From Burkholderia sp. FERM BP-3421 (GTDB lineage: Bacteria > Pseudomonadota > Gammaproteobacteria > Burkholderiales > Burkholderiaceae): DNA of 64,000 bases. Within the stretch, counting starts at the first letter, position 1, and each line of letters opens with the position of its first letter. The stretch lies in the NCBI RefSeq assembly GCF_028657905.1, contig NZ_CP117782.1, positions 3,720,001-3,784,000 on the forward strand. The letters are read 5' to 3'. The translations under genes were made by a program, and so were the position numbers. Below, piece by piece: positions 26,273 through 34,410 of the stretch. The notes under the pieces were generated by a model. The model was not told the DNA's origin and searched no databases. It saw only the letters and a program-made list of their open reading frames with translations.

Positions 26273-26411
26273 GCGCGGCAGCGTGCCGCACGCCGCCGCA
26301 TCCGGCGGCGCGGCGCGCGCACGCTACACTGCGCAGGCTCGCGACGCGCGCCCGCCGGCCGCGTCCGAGGCGTGTTCCCTGGTTCAACCGATTGCTCAAG
26401 GAGTCCGGAAG

Positions 26412-26900
26412 ATGGCCAAGAAAGGCACCGCAACGCAGATCAACATCGGCATCAGCGACAAGGATCGCAAGAAGATCGCGGACGGTTTGTCGCATCTGCT
26501 CGCCGACACGTACACGCTCTATATGAAGACGCACAACTTCCACTGGAACGTGACGGGCCCGATGTTCAACTCGCTGCATCTGATGTTCGAGACGCAGTAC
26601 AACGAACTGTGGCTCGCGGTCGACCAGGTGGCCGAACGGATCCGCACGCTGGGCGTGGCCGCGCCGGGCACCTATCGCGAGTTCGCGAAGCTGTCGTCGA
26701 TACCCGAGGCGGAGGGCGTGCCGGCCGCGGAAGACATGATCCGCCAACTGGTCGAGGGCCACGAGGCGGTGGTGCGCACCGCGCGCGCGATCTTCCCGAC
26801 CGCCGACGCCGCCAGCGACGAGCCGACCGCCGACCTGCTCACGCAGCGTCTGCAGATTCACGAGAAGACCGCCTGGATGCTGCGCTCGCTGCTCGCGTGA
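26412..26900 (+). CDS. dps: Dps-family ferritin-like DNA-protection protein
   Basis: A 162-residue four-helix ferritin-like protein that oxidises and stores Fe(II) with peroxide and shields DNA. The inter-subunit ferroxidase motif is present: HNFHWNVTGPMFNSLHLMFETQYNELW supplies the His and Asp/Glu ligands. The lysine-rich N-terminus (MAKKGTATQ) suits DNA binding. The start at 26412 follows AGGAGTCCGGAAG. A TACACT box at 26325-26330 may be its own -10. It ends at an intrinsic terminator and belongs with oxyR and catalase in peroxide defence. Confidence 0.95.
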   Translation: MAKKGTATQINIGISDKDRKKIADGLSHLLADTYTLYMKTHNFHWNVTGPMFNSLHLMFETQYNELWLAVDQVAERIRTLGVAAPGTYREFAKLSSIPEAEGVPAAEDMIRQLVEGHEAVVRTARAIFPTADAASDEPTADLLTQRLQIHEKTAWMLRSLLA

Positions 26901-26920
26901 CGCGCGGATTCCCACGCCAC

Positions 26921-26947
26921 GCCTCCCGCGTTCCGGGAGGCGTTTTT
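26921..26947 (+). terminator. Intrinsic terminator of dps
   Basis: GCCTCCCG, short loop, CGGGAGGC, then GTTTTT. It is located 20 bases past the dps stop. Confidence 0.88.
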
Positions 26948-26968
26948 GCAGGTCGCGACGCGCGCGCC

Positions 26969-26997
26969 TTGGCGTCGCGCTTCGACAGTTTTAAAAT
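26969..26997 (+). promoter_or_regulatory. Sigma-70 type promoter of the HxlR regulator gene
   Basis: TTGGCG, 17 bases, TAAAAT. It lies about 80 bases before the ATG at 27077, immediately after the dps terminator. Confidence 0.6.
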
Positions 26998-27076
26998 GCA
27001 ACCGATATGGGCGCGTGGTCCGGCCCGTCCCGGCCGGCTGCGACCCGACCGCATCCCTTCGACGAGCGAAACCGGT

Positions 27077-27541
27077 ATGGCACAACGTAGAGACATGAGC
27101 GGCGAAACCTGTCCGGTGGCGCGCACCGTGGACGTGGTGGGCGACCGCTGGTCGCTGCTGATCCTGCGCGATGCGTTCGACGGGGTACGCCGCTTCGGCG
27201 AATTCCAGCGCAATCTCGGCATCGCGCGCAACATGCTGACCGACCGGCTGCGGATGCTGGTCGATGCGGGCGTGCTCGCGGTCGCGCCCGCCTCCGACGG
27301 CTCGGCGTACCAGGAGTACGTGCTGACGGCGAAGGGCGGCGAGCTGTTCCCGATGATCGTCGCGATGCAGCAATGGGGCGAGGCGCACCTGTTCGGGCCC
27401 GGCGAAGCGCATTCGACCCTGGTCGAGCGGCGCAGCGGCCGGCAGGTGGGCGCGATGACGCCGCGCACCCACGGCGGCCGGCCGTTGCGACACGAGGACA
27501 CGGCCGTGCGGAAAATCGGGTCGGACGATCTCGGGGGCTGA
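27077..27541 (+). CDS. HxlR-family winged-helix transcriptional regulator
   Basis: A 154-residue regulator with the diagnostic HxlR N-terminus: a cysteine in SGETCPVARTVDVVGDRWSLLILRD, followed by FGEFQRNLGIARNMLTDRL and LVDAGVL. The cysteine near the N-terminus is often the sensing residue for reactive electrophiles or oxidants in this family. The last 50 residues are polar and basic with no recognised domain. It lies between dps and ubiA, read in the same direction. The target is unknown. The ATG at 27077 follows the promoter noted at 26969. Confidence 0.88.
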   Translation: MAQRRDMSGETCPVARTVDVVGDRWSLLILRDAFDGVRRFGEFQRNLGIARNMLTDRLRMLVDAGVLAVAPASDGSAYQEYVLTAKGGELFPMIVAMQQWGEAHLFGPGEAHSTLVERRSGRQVGAMTPRTHGGRPLRHEDTAVRKIGSDDLGG

Positions 27542-27554
27542 GCGGCCGCCGATT

Positions 27555-27583
27555 TTGCCGGCGGCGGCGCGCGGTTCTACAAT
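27555..27583 (+). promoter_or_regulatory. Sigma-70 type promoter of ubiA
   Basis: TTGCCG, 17 bases, TACAAT, ending 42 bases before the ubiA ATG. Both hexamers and the spacing are good. Confidence 0.65.
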
Positions 27584-27624
27584 GCCGGGGTTATCCGTTC
27601 CCGCGCGAACTCTCGCCCGTTTCC

Positions 27625-28491
27625 ATGCTCGCCCGTTTCCCTCTCTACTGGCGGCTCGTCCGGATGGACAAGCCGATCGGCACGCTGCTGCTGCTGTGGC
27701 CCACGCTCAACGCCCTGTGGATCGCGTCGGACGGCCATCCGCCGCCCGCGTATGTGTTCATCTTCGCGCTCGGCACGCTGCTGATGCGCTCGGCCGGCTG
27801 CGCGATCAACGACTACGCGGACCGCGACTTCGACCGCCACGTGAAGCGCACGGCCGACCGGCCGCTGACCTCGGGCAGGATTCGCGGCTGGGAGGCGCTC
27901 GCGATCGCGGTGGGCCTCGCGCTCGTGTCGTTCCTGCTGATCCTGCCGTTCAACGGGCTCACGAAGGCGCTGTCGGTGGTCGCGGTGTTCGTCGCCGCGA
28001 GCTATCCGTTCATGAAGCGTTTCTTCGCGATTCCGCAGGCGTATCTCGGCATCGCGTTCGGCTTCGGCATCCCGATGGCGTTCGCCGCGGTGCAGGACAC
28101 AGTGCCGCCGCTCGCCTGGGTGATGCTGGTCGCGAACATATTCTGGTCGGTGGCGTACGACACCGCGTACGCGATGGTCGATCGCGACGACGACCTGAAG
28201 ATCGGCATGCGCACCTCGGCGATCACGTTCGGCCGCTATGACGTGCTGGCGATCATGCTGTGTTATGCCGCGATGTTCGCGATCTACGCCTGGCTCGGCG
28301 TGCGGCTCGGCTTCGGGGCGCTGTACTGGCTCGGCTGGGCGGGCGCGGTGGGTTGCTCGATCTACCACTACACGTTGATCAAGGACCGCGAGCGCATGCC
28401 GTGCTTCGCGGCGTTCCGCCACAACAACTGGCTGGGCGGCGTGCTGTTCGCGGGGATCGCCGCGCATTACTACGCGGCGGCGTCGTTCTGA
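27625..28491 (+). CDS. ubiA: 4-hydroxybenzoate polyprenyltransferase
   Basis: A 288-residue inner-membrane prenyltransferase that attaches the octaprenyl tail to 4-hydroxybenzoate in ubiquinone synthesis. The two Mg-diphosphate binding motifs are seen: AINDYADRDFDRHVKRT (NDxxDxxxD) and YAMVDRDDDLKIGMRTS. Eight to nine helices are predicted. The start MLARFPLYWRLVRMDKPIG matches the family N-terminus. It ends at a strong terminator, separating it from the convergent proC. Confidence 0.96.
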   Translation: MLARFPLYWRLVRMDKPIGTLLLLWPTLNALWIASDGHPPPAYVFIFALGTLLMRSAGCAINDYADRDFDRHVKRTADRPLTSGRIRGWEALAIAVGLALVSFLLILPFNGLTKALSVVAVFVAASYPFMKRFFAIPQAYLGIAFGFGIPMAFAAVQDTVPPLAWVMLVANIFWSVAYDTAYAMVDRDDDLKIGMRTSAITFGRYDVLAIMLCYAAMFAIYAWLGVRLGFGALYWLGWAGAVGCSIYHYTLIKDRERMPCFAAFRHNNWLGGVLFAGIAAHYYAAASF

Positions 28492-28519
28492 TCCGCGCCC
28501 GGCGCTGACGCCGGTCACG

Positions 28520-28557
28520 CACCCCGGCAGGCCGCGCGCCTCCCGGGGTGTTTTTTT
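28520..28557 (+). terminator. Intrinsic terminator of ubiA
   Basis: CACCCCGG at 28520-28527 pairs with CCGGGGTG at 28543-28550, with an inner AGGC/GCCT extension, followed by seven T. The bases after it to about 28625 are a short run of imperfect CATCGGG/GCCGGGCGTC repeats without a gene. Confidence 0.9.
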
Positions 28558-28633
28558 GCATCGGGCATCGGGCATCGTGACGTCGGGCGTTTCCACGCCG
28601 GGCGTCGCTATGCCCGGCGTCATGCCGCACGCG

Positions 28634-29446
28634 TCACGCCGCGCCCAGTTCGTCGCCCATTTCCTGCGCGCGCGTGCGCGCCGCGAGTACGCCGCGCACG
28701 ATCGCTTCCTGCACGTGCTGCGCGTCGAACGACGCGAGCGCGGCGGCCGTGGTGCCGCCCTTCGAGGTCACGCGCTCGCGCAGCACGCCGGCCGGTTCGC
28801 CCGACTGCGCCGCCAGTTGCGCGGCGCCGGTGAAGGTCGCGACCGCGAGCGCGCGGCCCTGCGCCTCGTCCATCCCGAGCTGGCGCGCGGCTTCCTGCAG
28901 CGCTTCGATGAAATAGAACACATAGGCGGGCCCGCTGCCCGAGATCGCGGTGACCGCGTCGAGCTGCGCCTCGTCGTCGAACCAGACGATCTCGCCCACC
29001 GCGCCGAGCACCTGCCCGGCCAGCGAGCGGCCGGCCGCGTCGACGCCCGCGAGCGCGGCGAGGCCGGTCACGCCCATGCCGACGAGCGCCGGCGTGTTCG
29101 GCATGGCGCGCGCCACGCGCGGATAGCCGCCGAGCCAACGCGACAGGTCCGCGCCGCGGATGCCGGCCGCGATGCTGATCACGAGCTGCCCGGACAGATG
29201 CGGCGCGAGCGCCTGCGCGACGTCCTTCAGCACCTGCGGCTTCACCGCGAGCACGAGCGCGTCGTAGCCCGCCAGCGTCGCGTCGATCGCGGCGCCGGTG
29301 CGTGCGCCCAGCTCGGCCGCGAGGCGCGCGCGCGCCGCTTCGTTGGGGTCGACGGCGTACAGGTCGTGGGCCGCGACGCCGCGCTTGACGAGGCCGCCGA
29401 GCAAGGCGGCCGCCATGTTGCCGCCGCCGATGAATGCGATTTTCAT
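28634..29446 (-). CDS. proC: Pyrroline-5-carboxylate reductase
   Basis: A 270-residue enzyme for the last step of proline synthesis. It has an N-terminal NADPH-binding Rossmann fold (MKIAFIGGGNMAAALLGGL). The family signature ISGSGPAYVFYFIEAL and the C-terminal dimerisation helix region (VTSKGGTTAAALASFD) are clear. Length is as expected. It lies 40 bases downstream of the YggS-type gene on the same strand, a pairing that recurs widely in bacteria and suggests one transcript. Confidence 0.97.
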   Translation of the reverse strand: MKIAFIGGGNMAAALLGGLVKRGVAAHDLYAVDPNEAARARLAAELGARTGAAIDATLAGYDALVLAVKPQVLKDVAQALAPHLSGQLVISIAAGIRGADLSRWLGGYPRVARAMPNTPALVGMGVTGLAALAGVDAAGRSLAGQVLGAVGEIVWFDDEAQLDAVTAISGSGPAYVFYFIEALQEAARQLGMDEAQGRALAVATFTGAAQLAAQSGEPAGVLRERVTSKGGTTAAALASFDAQHVQEAIVRGVLAARTRAQEMGDELGAA

Positions 29447-29486
29447 GATGAAGGTCGGAAGTGGAAGAGATCGGGAAAAGAGGGGC

Positions 29487-30185
29487 TCAGTGCGCGTAGT
29501 CGCGCGCGCCGAAGATCGCGGTGCCGATGCGCACGATCGTCGCGCCTTCGTGGACCGCGGCCTCGAGGTCGGCCGACATGCCCATCGACAGCGTGTCGAG
29601 CGCGAGACCGTCCGCGCGCAGCTGCTCGAACAGCGCGCGCAATGCGCGATGCGGCGCGCGCTGCGCGTCGGCGCCGCCGGCGGGCTCGGGGATCGCCATC
29701 AGCCCGCGCAGCCGCAGCGTGGGCAGCGCGGCGACCGCGTGTGCGACCTCGGCAAGCCGGCCCGGCGCGACGCCGCTCTTCGAGGCCTCGCCGCTGATGT
29801 TGACCTGCACGCACACGTTGAGCGGCGGCAGGTGGGCGGGGCGCTGCTCGGCGAGCCGTTGCGCGATCTTCAGGCGGTCGACCGAATGCACCCAGTCGAA
29901 GCGCTCGGCGACCGGGCGCGTCTTGTTCGATTGCAGCGGGCCGATGAAATGCCATTCGAGCGACGCGCGCAGATCGGCGAGCGCGTCGATCTTGTCGAGC
30001 GATTCCTGCACGTAGTTTTCGCCGAACGCGCGCTGGCCTGCCGCATGGGCGGCGCGCACGTCGTCGGCCGGGAAGGTCTTGGAGACGGCCAGCAGCGCGA
30101 CCGTGTCCGGCGCGCGGCCGGCCGCGCGCGCGGCGGCGTCGATGCGTTGATGGACGGAGGCGAGGCGGGCGGCGAGATCGGGCAT
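29487..30185 (-). CDS. YggS/PLPBP-family pyridoxal-phosphate homeostasis protein
   Basis: A 232-residue single-domain TIM-barrel PLP-binding protein. PLP is bound by the lysine in LLAVSKTFPADD. Other family marks are FGENYVQESLDKI, WHFIGPLQSNKTR, VQVNISGEASKSGV and SMGMSADLEAAV. Homologues buffer PLP and affect amino-acid and keto-acid balance but have no known catalytic activity. The start at 30185 gives the conserved MPDLAARLASVHQRI; the much longer open frame upstream is the shadow of glcF. Confidence 0.95.
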   Translation of the reverse strand: MPDLAARLASVHQRIDAAARAAGRAPDTVALLAVSKTFPADDVRAAHAAGQRAFGENYVQESLDKIDALADLRASLEWHFIGPLQSNKTRPVAERFDWVHSVDRLKIAQRLAEQRPAHLPPLNVCVQVNISGEASKSGVAPGRLAEVAHAVAALPTLRLRGLMAIPEPAGGADAQRAPHRALRALFEQLRADGLALDTLSMGMSADLEAAVHEGATIVRIGTAIFGARDYAH

Positions 30186-30265
30186 GGCAGGCGGAAACGG
30201 AAGCGCCGCGCGCGGGCGGCGGATCGTCTGGATTATACGGACCGCGCGCGGCGGCTGTCGCGCGC

Positions 30266-31492
30266 TCAGCCGTACAGCAGATGCTCGACGAGCTGGATCC
30301 AGTGCGCGACGGGCACTGCCGCGCCGCTTTGCAGATGAGCGATGCAGCCGACGTTGCCCGACACGATCATCTGCGGTTCGAGCGCCTGCAGCTGCGCGAG
30401 CTTCTGCTTGCGGAGCCGGTACGACAGCGACGGCTGGGTCAGCGAGTAGGTGCCCGCCGAGCCGCAGCACAGGTGGCTGTCGACGGGCAGGTGCACCTCG
30501 ATGCCGAGCGTCTCCAGCAACTGCTCGACCTTGCCGCGCGACTGCTGGCCATGCTGCAGCGTGCAGGGCGGATGGTAGGCGACGGTATGCACCGCGCGCC
30601 GCCGCGCGAGCGCGGCCAGCTCGCGCTCGAAACCCGTGAGCAGATCCGACAGGTCGCGCGTGAGCGCGACGATGCGGCGCGCCTTGTCGGCATAGGCGGG
30701 ATCGTCGCGCAGCAGGTGCGCGTATTCGAGCACGGTCGCGCCGCAGCCGGTGGCGTTCATCACGATCGCCTCGGCGCCCTGTTCGATGTGCGGCCACCAG
30801 GCGTCGATGTTGCGGCGCGCGTCGTCGAGCGCGTCCGCGTGATAGTTCAGGTGCAGCCGGATCGCGCCGCAACAGCCGGCCTCGGGCGCGATCACGGCCT
30901 GCACGCCGAGCGCGTCGAGCACCCGCGCGGTCGCGATGTTGACGTTGGGCAGCATCGACGGCTGCACGCAGCCGGCCAGCATCAGCATCTTGCGCGGATG
31001 CTGCGCGGTCGGCCACGCGAGCGGCCGGGTCTTGGCTGGCACCTTGTCGCGCAGCCGCTTCGGCAGCAGCGGGCGCACCTGCTGGCCGAGCCGCATCACG
31101 GGCGAGAACAACGTGGCGTTCGGCACGAGGCTCGCGAGCGCGCGGCGCATCAGGCGCTGCGACGCGGGGCGCGGCACCTTCGCGTCGACGTGGCGGCGGC
31201 CGATCTCGACGAGCCGCCCGTACTGCACGCCGGACGGGCAGGTGGTCTCGCAGCTGCGGCAGGTCAGGCAGCGGTCGAGGTGCTGCTGGGTGCTGCGCGT
31301 GACGGGCGCGCCCTCGACCATCTGCTTGATCAGGTAGATCCGGCCGCGCGGGCCGTCGAGCTCGTCGCCGAGCAGCTGGTAGGTCGGACAGGTGGCCGTG
31401 CAGAAGCCGCAGTGCACGCACTTGCGCAGGATCGCGTCGGCTTCGTCGCCGTCGGGGGTGCCGCGGATGAAATCAGCGAGATTGGTCTGCAT
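30266..31492 (-). CDS. glcF: Glycolate oxidase iron-sulfur subunit GlcF
   Basis: A 408-residue Fe-S subunit that passes electrons from the GlcDE flavin subunits to the quinone pool. Two [4Fe-4S] binding clusters are visible in the N-terminal part (CVHCGFCTATCPTY and CLTCRSCETTCPSG). Two cysteine-rich CCG domains follow (GCCGAIRLHLN and CCGSAGTYSL). It starts 7 bases after glcE, so glcE and glcF are coupled. Confidence 0.95.
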   Translation of the reverse strand: MQTNLADFIRGTPDGDEADAILRKCVHCGFCTATCPTYQLLGDELDGPRGRIYLIKQMVEGAPVTRSTQQHLDRCLTCRSCETTCPSGVQYGRLVEIGRRHVDAKVPRPASQRLMRRALASLVPNATLFSPVMRLGQQVRPLLPKRLRDKVPAKTRPLAWPTAQHPRKMLMLAGCVQPSMLPNVNIATARVLDALGVQAVIAPEAGCCGAIRLHLNYHADALDDARRNIDAWWPHIEQGAEAIVMNATGCGATVLEYAHLLRDDPAYADKARRIVALTRDLSDLLTGFERELAALARRRAVHTVAYHPPCTLQHGQQSRGKVEQLLETLGIEVHLPVDSHLCCGSAGTYSLTQPSLSYRLRKQKLAQLQALEPQMIVSGNVGCIAHLQSGAAVPVAHWIQLVEHLLYG

Positions 31493-31499
31493 CGCGCAT

Positions 31500-32588
31500 T
31501 CAGAGATCGAGATAGAGCCGGCCGCGGTTGAAGATGCGCGCGGGATCGAAGGCCGCCTTCAGGCCGCGGTGGATTTTCATCTGCGGAGCGGACAGCGGCG
31601 TGAACACGCCCGCGCTGCGATCGTAGCCGTGATCGGCGCGGAACAGCGTCGCATGGCCGCCCGCCTGCTTCGCGCTCATGCGCACGGTTTGCGCGTCGGC
31701 GTCGGTGATCCACCAGCGCTGCGCGCCGCCCCATTCCATCATCTGGCTGCCGGGCAGCAGCAGCGGCTCGGTGATCGACGGCATCGACAGGCGCCACAGC
31801 GCATGGCCCGCCGGGATCGCGGAGAAGAACGGATCGTTCTGCTCGCGCACGCCGGCCCAGAAGCGCTCGGCCTCGACCGCGTCGACCACCTCGCCGCCGA
31901 GCACCATCTTCGCGCTCTTGATCGCGGCCTCGGCGCCCGACACGCGCAGCACCAGCGTGCCGTTGCGCCACGCGCTCGCGCTCACGGGCAGGGGCCGGCC
32001 CGCCCATTCGTTGAGCTTGCGCACCGCGTCGGTCGCGCTCATGTCGAAGCGCAGCGTGATCTCGGCGACGGGGCGCGGCAGCACCTTCACCGACAGCGAC
32101 AGGATCAGTCCGAGCGTGCCGAGCGAGCCGGCCAGGAGGCGCGACACGTCGTAGCCGGCGACATTCTTCACCACCTGCCCGCCGAAGCGCAGCACTTCGC
32201 CGCGGCCGTTCATCAGGGTGGCGCCGAGCACGAAGTCGCGCGGCGCGCCGGCGCTCGCGCGGCGCGGGCCGGCGAGGCCGGCCGCGAGCGCGCCGCCGAA
32301 GGTGGCGTCGCGTCCGAAGTGGGGCGGTTCGAACGGCAGCATCTGGCCGCACTCGGCGAGCGCCGCCTCGACCTGCGCGAGCGGCGTGCCGGCGCGCGCG
32401 GTCACGACCAGCTCGGCCGGATCGTAGGAGGCGATGCCCTGATAGGCGCGCGTATCGAGGATCTCGCCTTCCAGCGCCTGGCCGTACCAGTCCTTCGTGC
32501 CGCCGCCGCGGATCCGCAGGGCGCGGCCGTCCGCGCTGGCCTCGCGGATCCGTTCGGCCCAACCGGCGACGATGTCGTCCTCTTCCAT
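31500..32588 (-). CDS. glcE: Glycolate oxidase FAD-binding subunit GlcE
   Basis: A 362-residue flavoprotein of the PCMH family. The FAD-binding core shows ALRIRGGGTKDWYGQ and a GGALAAGLAGPRR segment, then VLRFGGQVVKNVAGYDVSRL. The C-terminus ends DPARIFNRGRLY, typical of GlcE. The start is placed at 32588 (MEEDDIVAGW); the open frame upstream is low-complexity. It is separated from glcD by 290 bases, in which I see no gene; that gap includes three tandem GCCGT units at 32816-32830 and may contain a separate promoter for glcEF. Confidence 0.92.
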   Translation of the reverse strand: MEEDDIVAGWAERIREASADGRALRIRGGGTKDWYGQALEGEILDTRAYQGIASYDPAELVVTARAGTPLAQVEAALAECGQMLPFEPPHFGRDATFGGALAAGLAGPRRASAGAPRDFVLGATLMNGRGEVLRFGGQVVKNVAGYDVSRLLAGSLGTLGLILSLSVKVLPRPVAEITLRFDMSATDAVRKLNEWAGRPLPVSASAWRNGTLVLRVSGAEAAIKSAKMVLGGEVVDAVEAERFWAGVREQNDPFFSAIPAGHALWRLSMPSITEPLLLPGSQMMEWGGAQRWWITDADAQTVRMSAKQAGGHATLFRADHGYDRSAGVFTPLSAPQMKIHRGLKAAFDPARIFNRGRLYLDL

Positions 32589-32878
32589 GCGTTCTGTCTC
32601 GTTGTGTTTTTCTGTCCGGTCGATTGTACCGGCGCGGCGGCGCCGCACATCCCCGGCTATCCCTAGGATTGGCTTACGGCAGGGACGCGAATCGCGCATT
32701 CATGCCGGGGAAATGCCCGAAATCGCCCGCATGGCGGCGGCGCGCGCCGTTTGTCCGGCCCGGCGGGGCGCCGAGCCGGGTGCTCCGCGCCCCGCAGGAA
32801 GCCGCTCGGAGGCGCGCCGTGCCGTGCCGTGCCTTCGCAGGCGCGTTCCATAGGTAAACAGCGTCCGGGCCGCGCGCC

Positions 32879-34372
32879 TCAGAAGCGCGGCAGGTCGGGG
32901 TGCGGCAGCAGGCCGCCGCGTACGTGCAGGCGGCCGTATTCGGCGCAGCGCGCGCGGGTCGGGATGCCCTTGTCGGGATTGAGGAGCCCGGGCGGATCGA
33001 AGGCCCGCTTGACCGCGAAGAACGCATCGCGCTCCTGCGGCGAGAACTGCACGCACATCGAGTTCAGCTTTTCCGTGCCGACGCCGTGCTCGCCCGTCAC
33101 CGTGCCGCCGAATTCGACGCAGGTCTCCAGGATGTCCGCGCCGAACAGCTCGGCGCGGTGCAGCTCGTCGGGATCGTTGGCGTTGAACAGGATCAGCGGG
33201 TGCATGTTGCCGTCGCCCGCATGGAACACGTTGATGCACCGCAGCCCGTAGCGCCCCTCCAGCTGCTCGATGCGCGCGAGCAGCGGCCCGATCGCGCGGC
33301 GCGGCACGGTGCCGTCCATGCAGTAGTAGTCGGGCGAGATCCGGCCCGCCGCCGGGAACGCGTTCTTGCGCCCGGACCAGAAGCGCAGCCGCTCGGCCTC
33401 GGTGCGCGACACCTGGATCCGCGTCGCGCCGTGCTCGCGCAGCACCGCGGTCACGCGCACGACCTCCTCCGCGACCTCCTCGGGCGTGCCGTCCGATTCG
33501 CACAGCAGGAGCGCCGCCGCGTCGAGGTCGTAGCCCGCGTGCGTGAACGACTCGACCGCCTGCGTCGCGGGCTTGTCCATCATCTCGAGGCCGGCCGGGA
33601 TGATGCCGGCCGCGATGATCGCGGCGACCGCCTCGCCGCCCTTCACGACGTCGTCGAAGCTCGCCATCACGAGCTGGGCGGTCTGCGGCTTCGGGATCAG
33701 GCGCACCGTGACCTCGGTGATGATCGCGAACATGCCTTCGCTGCCGATCGTCACGGCGAGCAGGTCGAGGCCGGGCGTGTCGAGCGCGAGCGAGCCGAAC
33801 TCGACGATCTCGCCGTCGATCGTCACCGCGCGCACGCGCAGCACGTTGTGGACGGTCAGCCCGTACTTGAGGCAATGGACGCCGCCCGAATTCTCCGCGA
33901 CATTGCCGCCGATCGTGCAGGCGATCTGCGACGAGGGATCGGGCGCGTAGTAGAGGCCGTAGGGTGCGGCGGCCTCGGAGATCGACAGGTTGCGCACGCC
34001 GGGCTGCACGGTGGCCGTGCGCGCGTACGGGTCGACCTCGACGATCCGCTTGAAGCGCGCGAGCGACAGCACGACGCCGAGCGCGATCGGCAGCGCGCCG
34101 CCCGACAGGCTCGTGCCCGCGCCGCGCGGCACGATCGGCACGTCCATGCGCCGGCAGATCTGCACGATCCGCTGCACCTGCGATTCGGTTTCGGGCAGCG
34201 CGACCGCGAGCGGCAGGCGGCGGTAGGCCGACAGTGCGTCGCATTCATAGGCGGCGGTGTCCTCGTCGCGGTACAGCAGACAGTGCGTCGGCAGCACCGC
34301 CATCAGGGCCTGCACGACTTCGCGCTGGCGCTGGGCGCGCGCGTCGGCCGGCAATGCGTCGGGGGCGTTCAT
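32879..34372 (-). CDS. glcD: Glycolate oxidase subunit GlcD (FAD-linked)
   Basis: A 497-residue FAD-binding oxidase subunit that oxidises glycolate to glyoxylate. The PCMH FAD domain shows VPIVPRGAGTSLSGGALP and CTIGGNVAENSGGVHCLKYG. The C-terminal cap ends with GGTVTGEHGVGTEKLNSM, the characteristic motif, and LLNPDKGIP. The start at 34372 has AGGAGGAGAC immediately upstream. It lies 38 bases after the D-lactate dehydrogenase-like gene, so the two are probably co-transcribed with glcEF. Confidence 0.94.
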   Translation of the reverse strand: MNAPDALPADARAQRQREVVQALMAVLPTHCLLYRDEDTAAYECDALSAYRRLPLAVALPETESQVQRIVQICRRMDVPIVPRGAGTSLSGGALPIALGVVLSLARFKRIVEVDPYARTATVQPGVRNLSISEAAAPYGLYYAPDPSSQIACTIGGNVAENSGGVHCLKYGLTVHNVLRVRAVTIDGEIVEFGSLALDTPGLDLLAVTIGSEGMFAIITEVTVRLIPKPQTAQLVMASFDDVVKGGEAVAAIIAAGIIPAGLEMMDKPATQAVESFTHAGYDLDAAALLLCESDGTPEEVAEEVVRVTAVLREHGATRIQVSRTEAERLRFWSGRKNAFPAAGRISPDYYCMDGTVPRRAIGPLLARIEQLEGRYGLRCINVFHAGDGNMHPLILFNANDPDELHRAELFGADILETCVEFGGTVTGEHGVGTEKLNSMCVQFSPQERDAFFAVKRAFDPPGLLNPDKGIPTRARCAEYGRLHVRGGLLPHPDLPRF

Positions 34373-34410
34373 GTCTCCTCCTGGGTGGGCGCGGCGCGGG
34401 CCGCGGCCCG

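Noticed and set aside
28556..28625. Imperfect CATCGGG and GCCGGGCGT repeats after the ubiA terminator
   Set aside because: Short, degenerate and non-coding; no array structure such as a CRISPR, and no dyad of note.
32816..32830. Three tandem GCCGT units between glcE and glcD
   Set aside because: Too short and too close to background GC composition to call a functional repeat.
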